This document shows, piece after piece, positions 28,105 to 36,247 of a stretch of DNA of 64,000 bases; positions within the stretch are counted from its first letter, which is position 1, and every line of letters starts with the position of its first letter. The notes under the pieces were generated by a model. It worked only from the letters and a program-made list of their open reading frames with translations, did no database searches and was not told the DNA's origin. This DNA comes from Rhodopseudomonas palustris (GTDB lineage Bacteria > Pseudomonadota > Alphaproteobacteria > Rhizobiales > Xanthobacteraceae): NCBI RefSeq assembly GCF_013415845.1, contig NZ_CP058907.1:3906001-3970000 (forward strand), given 5' to 3'. The position numbers and the translations under genes were made by a program.

Positions 28105-29154
28105 TCAGCCGAACAGGAAATTGAACAGATAGCCGACCGCCAGGATGCCGAGGCCGACGACGGCGACGAACACGGCGATCAGCCGGACCGTCAGCACCTT
28201 GCGCAGGATGATCAGTTCCGGCGCCGACAGCGCGGTAACGCTCATCATGAACGCCAGCGTGGTGCCGAGCGCGGCGCCCTTGCCGAGCAACGCCTCGACG
28301 ACCGGAACAATCCCAGCGGCGTTGGAATACATCGGGATGCCGATCGCCACCGCGGCCGGCACCGACCACCACGCCTCGCGTCCCATGATCCCGGCGAGCA
28401 GACCTTCCGGCACCCAGCCGTGAATGCCGGCGCCGATCGCGATGCCGGCGATGATCCACGGCCACACCCGCCCGACGATGTCGCGCACCGCCTCGACCCC
28501 GGCGTCGATCCGGTCCGAGGCGCTGAGGCGTTCGGCTGCGAGCGGCGCCGCCTCGGTGCGCAGCGCCCGCACCCAATCCTCCAGCCAGCCTTCGAGATGC
28601 AGCCGGCCGATCACCATGCCGGCGACGATCGCGACCGCGAGGCCGAGCAGCAGATACAGCAGCGCCACTTTCCAGCCGAGCAGCGCCAGCAGCAGCCCGA
28701 GCGCGACCTCGTTGACCAGCGGCGCGGAGATCAGGAACGAGAACGTCCCCCCGAGTGGCACGCCGGCGCTGACGAAGCCGATGAACAGCGGCACCGCCGA
28801 GCACGAGCAGAACGGCGTCAGCACGCCGAGCCCGGCCGCGGCGACATTGCCGACGCCCTCGCGCCGCCCGGCGAGCAGCGCGCGGGTGCGCTCAGGCGAG
28901 AAGAAACTGCGCACCACGCCCATCGCGAACACGATTAGCGTCAGCAGCATCAGCACCTTGGGAGTGTCGTAGATGAAGAACGCCAGCGCCCGGGCGGTAC
29001 CGCCCGCCGGATCGAGCGGAAGCTGGCGCACGATCCATTCCGAAGCCGGCGACAGCGCCGCATAGACCACTACCCACAGCACCACCAGCAGAACGGTGAC
29101 GAGCAGCTTGGTGGTCACCGGGCGAGGTTTCCCGGTGAAATCGCTGGCGGTCAT
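28105..29154 (-). CDS. Permease of the ArsP_1 family
   Basis: A 349-residue polytopic membrane protein (about 8-10 helices) with the family motif TPFCSCSAVPLFIGFVSAGVPLG, containing the conserved Cys-x-Cys and Pro, and a second repeat half GIVPVVEALLGKGAALG. ArsP of this superfamily exports methylated trivalent arsenicals, but several subgroups have unknown substrates, so the symbol is left empty. It overlaps the upstream arsR by 4 bases and precedes the thioredoxin-fold gene. Confidence 0.85.
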   Translation of the reverse strand: MTASDFTGKPRPVTTKLLVTVLLVVLWVVVYAALSPASEWIVRQLPLDPAGGTARALAFFIYDTPKVLMLLTLIVFAMGVVRSFFSPERTRALLAGRREGVGNVAAAGLGVLTPFCSCSAVPLFIGFVSAGVPLGGTFSFLISAPLVNEVALGLLLALLGWKVALLYLLLGLAVAIVAGMVIGRLHLEGWLEDWVRALRTEAAPLAAERLSASDRIDAGVEAVRDIVGRVWPWIIAGIAIGAGIHGWVPEGLLAGIMGREAWWSVPAAVAIGIPMYSNAAGIVPVVEALLGKGAALGTTLAFMMSVTALSAPELIILRKVLTVRLIAVFVAVVGLGILAVGYLFNFLFG

Positions 29155-29450
29155 GCAGCCCTCGCGCGGCGCTTGCGCCGGAAGGCGAGCGCGGCCTCGA
29201 CCAGCGCCACCGCTTCGGGCGACAGATTGGGAGAGCGCCGATAGCGCACCCACTGCGCGTCGCGCCGATCAGTGACCAGGCCGGCGCTGCGCAGCACCGC
29301 CATGTGCCGCGACATCCGCGACTGCGTCGCACCGAGCACGCGCATCAATTCGCAGACACAGTGCTCCTCTCCGTCCCACAAAAGCCGCAGCGCCGCGAGC
29401 CGGGTCGGATCGGCGAGCGCGTTGAGATAACAGAGTGCTTCAGTGTCCAT
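29151..29450 (-). CDS. ArsR-family repressor (second of three, CVC type)
   Basis: A 99-residue winged-helix regulator with EEHCVCELMRVLGATQSRMSRHM. The Cys-Val-Cys in the first recognition segment corresponds to the classical R773-type As(III)/Sb(III) site (ELCVCDL). It is the first gene of the arsR-permease-thioredoxin operon. The C-terminus is basic (FRRKRRARAA). Confidence 0.93.
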   Translation of the reverse strand: MDTEALCYLNALADPTRLAALRLLWDGEEHCVCELMRVLGATQSRMSRHMAVLRSAGLVTDRRDAQWVRYRRSPNLSPEAVALVEAALAFRRKRRARAA

Positions 29451-29591
29451 CTCCGATAAATGCGCCTATGCGCATAAGCGGTCAAGCGCGGAGTTGCGGC
29501 GGGCGGGGCCGAGCGCCGCCCCCGCCCAGAATTTCGGCTCCGGAATCGCGCACCCGTATGCTAGTTGCGCCGATCTGTTCGGGAGCATGGA

Positions 29592-30377
29592 ATGATCGGC
29601 AGATTGACGGGCGCGTTCGGCGGCGGTGCCTTGATCGGTACACTTGGTGGCCTGATCGGCCTCGGCGGCGCAGAGTTTCGCCTTCCGCTGCTGATCAGCA
29701 GCTTCCGCTTCGCCGCGCTTCAGGCAGTCATTCTCAACAAGGCGATGAGTCTGATCGTGGTCGCGACCGCCCTGATATTCCGCACGCGCACGGTGCCACT
29801 CGACGATCTGGCGGCGCACTGGACCGTCGTTGTCAACCTGCTGGGCGGAAGCCTGATCGGGGCATGGTTCGGCGCCGGCTGGGCGACACGCCTGAAATCG
29901 GCGTCGCTGTATCGGGTCATCGCCATCCTGTTGGTCGTGATCGCTCTGGTTCTGCTGTGGGGGCACGGCGCCGCCGGATCGCAACCGGTTCTCAGCGGCA
30001 CCAGCCAGATCATCGCGGGTGTCGTGGCCGGGTTCGCAATCGGTGTGGTGGCTTCGCTGCTGGGTGTCGCCGGAGGCGAACTGCTGATTCCGACCCTGGT
30101 GCTACTGTTCGGCGCCGATATCAAACTGGCGGGCAGCCTGTCGCTCGCGGTCAGCCTGCCCACCATGATCGTCGGCTTCACACGCTACAGCCGGGACCAG
30201 AGCTTCTCGGTGCTGGATCAGAATCGCTCGTTCGTCCTGGTCATGGCGGCGGGCTCGATCGTCGGCAGCCTGATCGGCAGCCTGCTGCTCGGCGTCGTCC
30301 CGGGAGCCGCCCTGCTTCCGTTCTTGGCGGCTCTGCTGGTGCTCTCCGCCATCAAGGTGTGGCGCCACGCTGATTAG
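29592..30377 (+). CDS. TauE/SafE-family membrane transporter
   Basis: A 261-residue protein with about 8 membrane helices and two related halves, each with a Gly-rich GLIGLGGAEFRLP or LLGVAGGELLIPTL motif, typical of the TauE/SafE (DUF81) sulfite/organosulfur exporter family. The GGGAG 6-7 bases before ATG 29592 supports the start. It is divergent from the arsR operon. Substrate is unknown; an oxyanion is plausible from its location among arsenic genes. Confidence 0.88.
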   Translation: MIGRLTGAFGGGALIGTLGGLIGLGGAEFRLPLLISSFRFAALQAVILNKAMSLIVVATALIFRTRTVPLDDLAAHWTVVVNLLGGSLIGAWFGAGWATRLKSASLYRVIAILLVVIALVLLWGHGAAGSQPVLSGTSQIIAGVVAGFAIGVVASLLGVAGGELLIPTLVLLFGADIKLAGSLSLAVSLPTMIVGFTRYSRDQSFSVLDQNRSFVLVMAAGSIVGSLIGSLLLGVVPGAALLPFLAALLVLSAIKVWRHAD

Positions 30378-30573
30378 AGCGCTTTCGAACGAGCGTCGAA
30401 GCCGGCTCGCGCGAAGAAAGCGCCTCACCACAAACAACCAGAGCTTCGGTTCTTGATCCCATCAGAGCCGGAGATGCTCTGAGCCATCGATGTGGATCGG
30501 ATCCGCCGGGCCGCCACACCGGTCGCCTTCGAGCTCCGAGCCTCACGAACACTCCGCCAACCCATTGACCTTT

Positions 30574-30601
30574 ATTTCGATGATTGTAGAATTATCGAAA
30601 A
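30574..30601. promoter_or_regulatory. Probable ArsR operator upstream of arsR-arsM
   Basis: Inverted repeat TTTCGAT (30575-30581) and ATCGAAA (30594-30600) with a 12-base AT-rich spacer, 14 bases before the arsR ATG. Its size and composition fit an ArsR/SmtB operator, and a TTGACC -35-like element lies just upstream (30565-30570). Cognate binding is inferred. Confidence 0.65.
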
Positions 30602-30614
30602 TGAGGCCGATGCC

Positions 30615-30971
30615 ATGACCGACACCGCCGATATCGCCCGCTTCGCCGACATGCTCGCCGCGATGGGCACCGAGCCCAGACTCCGCATCATGCGCACGCT
30701 GCTGTCGGCGCATCCGGACGGGCTGGTGGTCGGCGAGATCGGCGACGAACTCGGCATCGCTCCGTCGACGCTGTCGCATCATCTCGACAAGCTGAAGAAC
30801 GAGGGCTTGGTGCAGTCCCGCCGCGAAAGCACCTTCCTGCGCTACACCGCCAACGCCGATGCGCTGCGCGAGCTGCTGGCCTTCCTCTATGCAGAATGCT
30901 GCACCCGCTCCCGCGCGGTGCGGGCCGAAGACGTCGTCTGCTGCCCAACGGAGAACCGCAATGCCCACTGA
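30615..30971 (+). CDS. arsR: ArsR-family repressor (third of three), upstream of arsM
   Basis: A 118-residue winged-helix repressor. The recognition region is LGIAPSTLSHHLDKLKNEGL, and the C-terminus has two vicinal Cys pairs, ECCTRS and VVCCP, likely to bind As(III). ATG 30615 was chosen because it follows the operator; the longer frame from 30492 contains no conserved sequence. Its 3' end overlaps arsM by 11 bases, so both are co-translated. This arsR-arsM arrangement is known from R. palustris. Confidence 0.93.
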   Translation: MTDTADIARFADMLAAMGTEPRLRIMRTLLSAHPDGLVVGEIGDELGIAPSTLSHHLDKLKNEGLVQSRRESTFLRYTANADALRELLAFLYAECCTRSRAVRAEDVVCCPTENRNAH

Positions 30972-31815
30972 CGTGCAAGACGTGAAGGACATCGTCCGCG
31001 AGAAATACGCCAGCGCCGCGCTGAAGGTCGCCACCGGCGGCGGCGCCTCTTGCTGCGGATCGTCGGCACTGCCCGGCGCAAGCCCGATCACCAGCAATCT
31101 CTACGACGCCGCGCAGGAACAGGGCCTGCCCGCCGAGGCGATGCTGGCCTCGCTCGGCTGCGGCAACCCGACCGCGCTGGCGCAGCTGTCGCCGGGCGAG
31201 ACCGTGCTCGATCTCGGCTCCGGCGGCGGCATCGACGTGCTGTTGTCGGCGCGCCGGGTCGGCCCGACCGGCAAAGCCTACGGCCTCGACATGACCGACG
31301 AGATGCTGGCGCTGGCGCGCGACAACCAGCGCAAGGCCGGCCTCGACAACGTCGAATTCCTCAAGGGCGAGATCGAGGCGATCCCCCTGCCCGACCATTC
31401 GGTCGACGTGATCATCTCGAACTGCGTCATCAACCTGTCGGGCGACAAGGACCGGGTGCTGCGCGAGGCGTTTCGGGTGCTGAAGCCGGGCGGGCGGTTC
31501 GCGGTGTCGGACGTGGTGACTCGCGGCGACATTCCAGAAGCGCTGCGCCGTGACGTGCTGCTGTGGGTCGGCTGCCTCGCCGGCGCGCTCGACGAGGCTG
31601 ACTACGTTGCCCGGCTGGCCGCCGCGGGCTTCGCGCAGATCTCGATCGAGCCGACCCGCGTGTACGACATCGAGGACGCCCGCGAATTCCTCACCGGCAA
31701 GGGCATCGACGTCGACGCCCTCGCCCCGCAAATGCAGGACAAATTCTTCAGCGGCTTCGTCCGTGCCACCAAGCCCGGCGCGCACGGCGAGGCGCCGGCG
31801 CGCTGCTGCGGGTGA
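30961..31815 (+). CDS. arsM: Arsenite S-adenosylmethionine methyltransferase
   Basis: Methylates As(III) to mono-, di- and trimethyl species, giving volatile trimethylarsine. The 284 residues have the SAM motif [13 protein letters not shown], the conserved reactive cysteines in [17 protein letters not shown] and WVGCLAGAL, an extra SCCGS pair near residue 31, and a terminal CCG. The length matches the ArsM studied from R. palustris. It overlaps arsR by 11 bases, so arsenite induction is expected. Confidence 0.97.
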   Translation: MPTDVQDVKDIVREKYASAALKVATGGGASCCGSSALPGASPITSNLYDAAQEQGLPAEAMLASLGCGNPTALAQLSPGETVLDLGSGGGIDVLLSARRVGPTGKAYGLDMTDEMLALARDNQRKAGLDNVEFLKGEIEAIPLPDHSVDVIISNCVINLSGDKDRVLREAFRVLKPGGRFAVSDVVTRGDIPEALRRDVLLWVGCLAGALDEADYVARLAAAGFAQISIEPTRVYDIEDAREFLTGKGIDVDALAPQMQDKFFSGFVRATKPGAHGEAPARCCG

Positions 31816-31832
31816 GACGAGACTTCTCAGCC

Positions 31833-31913
31833 CGTCATTGCGAGAAGCGCAGCGACGAAGCAGTCCAGTTCGGCGAGCGAAGCCTGGATTGCTTCGCTTC
31901 GCTCGCAATAACG
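31833..31913. repeat. Palindromic intergenic repeat (CGTCATTGCG family), best copy
   Basis: Starts CGTCATTGCGAGAAGCG and ends CTTCGCTCGCAATAACG; the middle arms CAGTCCAG and CTGGATTG pair. It forms one long hairpin 17 bases after the arsM stop and could stabilise the 3' end of the transcript. The degenerate sister copy is at 11479-11560. Confidence 0.8.
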
Positions 31914-32039
31914 CGGAAAGATAATGCTTCTCTCCAACCTTCAACGACGTGGTGATCGCAGTGCGGAAGCGCGGCGTCACTCGACGGGCTTCGGCTAACA
32001 GTTAACAGAGAACCGCGCCCGTCCTCGCAGCCCGCTGGC

Positions 32040-32240
32040 TCAGCCCTTCTTCGCCAGCCGCTTCTCGACCTTCTTGCGCGCGTTGCCGACTTTCTTGACG
32101 GCCTTCTTCACCGCGGGCGCGGAGCTGCCGGTCTTCTTGGCCTCATAGCGGACTTCGTAGTCCTGGCCGCCGGCGACACGCGCCCGGTCCTGCTTGCGTC
32201 CGCGCGCGGTGGTTTTCTTGGTGGCTTTCTTCGCAGCCAT
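32040..32240 (-). CDS. Small lysine-rich basic protein
   Basis: A 66-residue basic protein (MAAKKATKKTTARGRK ... VEKRLAKKG). The ATG at 32240 follows a GGAGGCC ribosome binding site; an upstream in-frame ATG at 32312 is less likely. Its Lys/Ala composition recalls histone-H1-like or nucleoid-associated proteins. The central QDYEVRYEAKKTG resembles a small family of conserved hypotheticals. Function unknown. Confidence 0.7.
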   Translation of the reverse strand: MAAKKATKKTTARGRKQDRARVAGGQDYEVRYEAKKTGSSAPAVKKAVKKVGNARKKVEKRLAKKG

Positions 32241-32472
32241 GATGGCCTCCTGCTGTTGCCAAACGACCAACGCATTCGGGAATCGCAGGTTCCGGAGAAC
32301 GCTCCACCTCATCGAAACGATGACGAATTAGAAGGGCATCGGCTTCCAGCGTCATAGCCGGGTTCGTCCCACCTGCGGCCAAAGCCGCTTCGGCGCTGCG
32401 AAGGCGCGAGTGCCTGAGTGTCATTGGTTGCTGACATCGTGGAGGCCCGGACAAGCGCTGGCATGAGCAAGA

Positions 32473-32871
32473 TCACCGGCGCGGGATCTTGGCCAGGATC
32501 CGTGCGGCTTGCGCGCTGGCAGCTTCACGGTCAACCGCATCAAGCTTGCCACAATCGGTCTTGAGATTGAGCGTATCGGAAGAGTCGACTTTCGGCGAAC
32601 CGGACCCGACGATCACCATACGCCAGGCGCAGCCAGTGATCGGATTGGTACGAATGGCACCATCGCATCCGTCGCGCAGGCAAAACGCCACGTTGCGCTG
32701 GCCTTGATAATCACCACGCCATGCAAGTGGGTACCACTTACGGAACTGCTTCAGCGAGATGTTGCACCAAGTGTCAGACGCTTCACAGCTCAGTTCATAA
32801 TCCGCTGCCTTCTGCGCCGCCACTGGTGCCGCGATCAGTAGAGCCGCCAAACCGATGAGAAATAATCTCAT
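32473..32871 (-). CDS. Secreted Cys-containing hypothetical protein
   Basis: A 132-residue protein with a cleavable signal peptide (MRLFLIGLAALLIAAPVAAQ). The mature part has seven cysteines, several likely paired in the periplasm, and a WRGDYQGQRNVAFCLRDGCDGA segment that I recall as common in alphaproteobacterial hypotheticals with Sel1-like character. It is monocistronic. Exact role unknown. Confidence 0.75.
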   Translation of the reverse strand: MRLFLIGLAALLIAAPVAAQKAADYELSCEASDTWCNISLKQFRKWYPLAWRGDYQGQRNVAFCLRDGCDGAIRTNPITGCAWRMVIVGSGSPKVDSSDTLNLKTDCGKLDAVDREAASAQAARILAKIPRR

Positions 32872-33066
32872 TATAAATCTCCTACCCTAATGTGGTGCAG
32901 GATAGCGCCAGGGTGCGGCGGTGAGAACGCCTACCATCGACACTTCGGTGAACGGCCGACCGAGAAAATCGCTGTTCAACGAGCGGCTAATCCTGAGCCA
33001 CCGGAAAAGAGGGGCGTACGACTACGTGATCCCGCGATTTGAAAGCCAGTTCCAGCCCCAAACGCA

Positions 33067-33094
33067 AAGCGCCCGGCTGACAGGCCGGGCGCTT
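33067..33094 (-). terminator. Terminator of the tryptophanase-family gene
   Basis: A perfect 11-bp stem (AAGCGCCCGGC / GCCGGGCGCTT) with a 6-base loop, 31 bases after the lyase stop. On the minus strand it is followed by TGCGTTT, a weak U-run. Confidence 0.8.
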
Positions 33095-33124
33095 GCTAGA
33101 GGATCGCGCTGAGACGGGCGAGAC

Positions 33125-34573
33125 TTACAGGCTGTCGCCAAAATCCTCGCGGAATTTCGCCACCAGCTTGTTCTGCCAGTCGGTCACCGGCTTGAGCAGG
33201 CCGTAGAAGAACCGCAGCACTTCCGGCTCCTCGACGAAGGTCAGGCCCTCGATCAGCTTGCGGTTGGTGTACAGCCAGGCGATGCGGTCGACCGCGTATT
33301 TGACCTGCGACAGCGTGAACACCCGGCGCGGCATGGCGAGACGCACCAGCTCCATATTGGCGTAGATCTCGCTGCCGTCGGGCTCGCGCTGTTCGGACAG
33401 CGTGCCGCGCTCCATGCCGCGGATGCCGGAGGCGACGTACAGCGCCGCCGCAAGCGCGCCGGCCGGATATTGCGACTGCGGGATGTGATCAACGAAGCGC
33501 TTGGCATCGATGTGGCAGCCGAGGCCGCCGGCCGGGGTGATCACCGGAACGCCGCGCTCGACCAGTTGCTCGACCATATAGGCGATGAACTGCGGCCCCT
33601 GGTTGATCATCTCCTCGTCCATGGTTTCTTCGAGGCCGACGGTGAGCGCTTCCATTTCGCGCACCGACATGCCGCCATAGGTGAGGAAGCCTTCATACAG
33701 CGGCACCAGCGGCCGCATCTTCTCGTACAGCGCGCGGTCGCGGATGCAGATGCCGCCGCCGCGGGCGCAGCCAAGCTTGCGCGCCGAGAAGTAGATGATG
33801 TCGCAGAGGTCGGCGGTGCGGCGGGTGATCTCGCGGATCGACAGCGTCTTGCAGTGATCTTCGCGGGTCTTGTTGAAATACAAATTGTCCGCCAGCAGGC
33901 TGGCGTCGAGCACCAGCGGAACGCCGTGCTCCTTGCAGACGTTGCTGACGTCGGCGAGGTTCTGCAGCGACACCGGCTGGCCACCGATCAGGTTGGTGCC
34001 GCTCTCCATCCGGACGAAGCCGACATTGGCGGCGCCGACCTTCTCGATCACCGCGCGCAGCTTGGCGATGTCCATGTTGCCCTTGAACGGGTTGGCGCTG
34101 GTCACTTCGAGGCCGGCGTCGGTCACCAGTTCCTCCACCGTGCCGCCCTGCAGCACGATGTGCGCCTTGGTGGTGGTGAAGTGATAGTTCATCGGCACGA
34201 CTTTGCCGGGGGTGACGAACACCTTGGCGAGGATGTGCTCGCAGGCGCGGCCCTGATGGGTCGGCAGGAAGTAGTGCATGCCGAAGATGTCGCGCAGCTT
34301 GTCTTCGAGCCGAGTGTAGGTGGCACTGCCGGCGTAGGAGTCGTCGGCGGTCAGCATCGCGGCCTGCTGGCGGTCGCTCATCGCGTTGACGCCACTGTCG
34401 GTCAGCATGTCGAGGAAGACGTCGTCGTTCTTCAGCAGGAAGGTGTTGTTGCCGGCCTCGGTGATCTTCTCCAGGCGGCGCTCGACCGGGGGCAGGTTGA
34501 GTTTCTGTACGATCCGCACCTTGTGCATCTCGAGCGGCACCGCCTCGTTGCCGAAAAACTTCACTGTCGCCAT
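33125..34573 (-). CDS. Tryptophanase / tyrosine phenol-lyase family PLP enzyme
   Basis: PLP-dependent beta-eliminating lyase of 482 residues. It has the phosphate-binding THQGRACEHIL, the Asn in RMESGTNLIGGQP, the PLP-ring Asp in PLVLDASLLADN, and a Lys in IIYFSARKLGCARGGG at the position of the Schiff-base Lys. The segment after this Lys differs from E. coli TnaA (SAKKDAMVPMGG) and from TPL (SGKKDCLVNIGG), so substrate (Trp, Tyr, Cys or other) cannot be assigned. Other regions (YAGSATYTRLE, GIRGMERGT) fit the family. It is monocistronic with its own terminator. Confidence 0.88.
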   Translation of the reverse strand: MATVKFFGNEAVPLEMHKVRIVQKLNLPPVERRLEKITEAGNNTFLLKNDDVFLDMLTDSGVNAMSDRQQAAMLTADDSYAGSATYTRLEDKLRDIFGMHYFLPTHQGRACEHILAKVFVTPGKVVPMNYHFTTTKAHIVLQGGTVEELVTDAGLEVTSANPFKGNMDIAKLRAVIEKVGAANVGFVRMESGTNLIGGQPVSLQNLADVSNVCKEHGVPLVLDASLLADNLYFNKTREDHCKTLSIREITRRTADLCDIIYFSARKLGCARGGGICIRDRALYEKMRPLVPLYEGFLTYGGMSVREMEALTVGLEETMDEEMINQGPQFIAYMVEQLVERGVPVITPAGGLGCHIDAKRFVDHIPQSQYPAGALAAALYVASGIRGMERGTLSEQREPDGSEIYANMELVRLAMPRRVFTLSQVKYAVDRIAWLYTNRKLIEGLTFVEEPEVLRFFYGLLKPVTDWQNKLVAKFREDFGDSL

Positions 34574-34843
34574 GTCGTCAAACTCCCCCGACCCTTGCCC
34601 GCACCGCGCGGGGGCCTTGGCTTATCGGGCAGGCGGGCTTTCTCAATTGCGCTTGATCAAACGATCCGGTGCGCGGCCGGCGGCCCGCTGGGCGGACAGG
34701 CGAAACAAATCCCTACTGCGACGAAACCAAATCCATCGGTCGGCGAAAACGTCCGGAAACGGATGGTGGAGTACTGGTAACGCCAACAAGTCGCCGAAAA
34801 GGCGTCGAGGCGAACGAACAGAGCACCCACAGGGGGACCCGAC

Positions 34844-35563
34844 ATGATCCGTTTTCCGCGCACCAGCCGTGCCGCCACGGTCGCCATCGTCGCGATCGGG
34901 ACCATTGCCATCGCCGCGCCCGCGAATGCGGCGCAGCCGGCGCCCTTCCCGTTCCTGCCCTTCCTGCCGCAGCCGGCGGCGATGCAGCCGCTGGCCTACG
35001 CGCCGGTCGAACAGACCGCACCGCAGTCCCAGATCGCGCCGCAGGATGACGAGGACGGCACCGTCGCCGAATTGCCGGCACGGCTGAAGCGCCAGATCGT
35101 CGCCTATCAGACCCGCGAAGCCCCTGGCACCATCGTCGTTGATACGCCCAATACCTATCTGTACTACGTGCTCGGCGGTGGCCGTGCGATCCGGTACGGT
35201 ATCGGGGTCGGCCGCGACGGCTTCACCTGGTCGGGCGTCAAGTCGGTCGCCAGAAAGGCGGAGTGGCCGGATTGGACTCCGCCGCCGGAAATGATCGCCC
35301 GCCAGCCCTATCTGCCGCGCCACATGGCCGGCGGCCCCGGCAATCCGCTCGGCGCCCGCGCGATGTATCTCGGCGGCACGGTGTATCGTATCCACGGTAC
35401 CAACGCGCCGTCGACGATCGGCACTCACGTCTCCTCTGGCTGCATCCGGCTGACCAACGAGGACGTCAAGGATCTGTATTCGCGGGTCGCCGTCGGCGCC
35501 AAGGTGATCGTGCTGCCCGACAACCGCCGCGCCGCCGATGCCGGCACTGGACGCCGTGGCTGA
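34844..35563 (+). CDS. L,D-transpeptidase (YkuD family)
   Basis: Envelope enzyme that forms 3-3 cross-links or attaches proteins to peptidoglycan. The 239 residues include a signal peptide ending AAPANAA, a Pro/Phe-rich linker, and a YkuD domain with the catalytic motif YRIHGTNAPSTIGTHVSSGCIRL (His and SxGCxR, with the nucleophilic Cys). It has its own short upstream region with AGGGGG 8 bases before the ATG. Confidence 0.95.
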   Translation: MIRFPRTSRAATVAIVAIGTIAIAAPANAAQPAPFPFLPFLPQPAAMQPLAYAPVEQTAPQSQIAPQDDEDGTVAELPARLKRQIVAYQTREAPGTIVVDTPNTYLYYVLGGGRAIRYGIGVGRDGFTWSGVKSVARKAEWPDWTPPPEMIARQPYLPRHMAGGPGNPLGARAMYLGGTVYRIHGTNAPSTIGTHVSSGCIRLTNEDVKDLYSRVAVGAKVIVLPDNRRAADAGTGRRG

Positions 35564-35597
35564 GTTCTCCACGGCGGTAAGCGATTAGTTAATTCAA

Positions 35598-35626
35598 AAC
35601 GCGCGGTCTCATCGGAGGCCGCGCGT
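35598..35626 (+). terminator. Terminator-like hairpin after the L,D-transpeptidase
   Basis: AACGCGCGGTCTC pairs with GAGGCCGCGCGTT (one wobble) around a 3-4 base loop, 35 bases after the stop. The U-run is poor. Confidence 0.6.
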
Positions 35627-35752
35627 TGCTGCGTCAGCCGTCTATCGCGGCTCATCGCCGACGTTGTCAGCTAACCGTCAGGACGGCGGAACTATCAGTT
35701 CTCCTGGTCGCGGCCATTCGCTCTGTACGCCGCTACGAAAGGGGGGACTCTG

Positions 35753-36091
35753 ATGAACAAGCCGATCGAATCCTCGGCCCTGTTGTCGCGCCGGCGCCTG
35801 CTCGGTATCGCCGGCCTGACGCTGGCAGCGACCTGCACTACCGTCACGACCGGCCGGGCGCAGCCGGCCGCCGGGTGTTCGGCGGTGATCCCGCGAAAAT
35901 CATCGCAGCAGGATGCCCGCTTCGCCGCGACCGCGACCTCCGGGCGGCGCTGCGGCTCCTGCCGGTTCTATCAGGCACCCAACCAGTGCCTGGTGGTCGA
36001 AGGTCCGGTCAGCGCGGATTCGGTGTGCAATCTGTGGGCACAGCGCGGTGGCGCACTGGGCTGCGAGCCCGACGGGCCGATCCGGCTGTAA
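35753..36091 (+). CDS. High-potential iron-sulfur protein (HiPIP)-like, Tat-exported
   Basis: A 112-residue periplasmic protein. It has a twin-arginine signal (SRRRLLGIAGLTLAA) and a mature domain whose last four cysteines follow the HiPIP pattern: CGSC, then about ten residues to NQC, then SVC, and a final GC. HiPIPs carry a 4Fe-4S cluster and act as soluble electron carriers, for example to reaction centres in purple bacteria. The spacing is slightly unusual but is typical of short HiPIP-like proteins. It starts just after a GGGGGA ribosome binding site. Confidence 0.85.
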   Translation: MNKPIESSALLSRRRLLGIAGLTLAATCTTVTTGRAQPAAGCSAVIPRKSSQQDARFAATATSGRRCGSCRFYQAPNQCLVVEGPVSADSVCNLWAQRGGALGCEPDGPIRL

Positions 36092-36247
36092 TTTTCGGCA
36101 ACACTCCGCCGCATCTGCGGCGCCGTTGCCGGCAATATCGCGGCGGTTCGCAGACCTTTCCACGGCTCGGCGACCCGCGGGACTGGCGCGGCTGGCGCCC
36201 CCCGCCCCCGGCCTGTATTGTCCCGGCCGTTCCGGCCCGGGGTTTCG

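Noticed and set aside
32921..33112. 63-codon open frame on the plus strand
   Set aside because: Its second half coincides with the terminator hairpin of the tryptophanase-family gene and it has no ribosome binding site.
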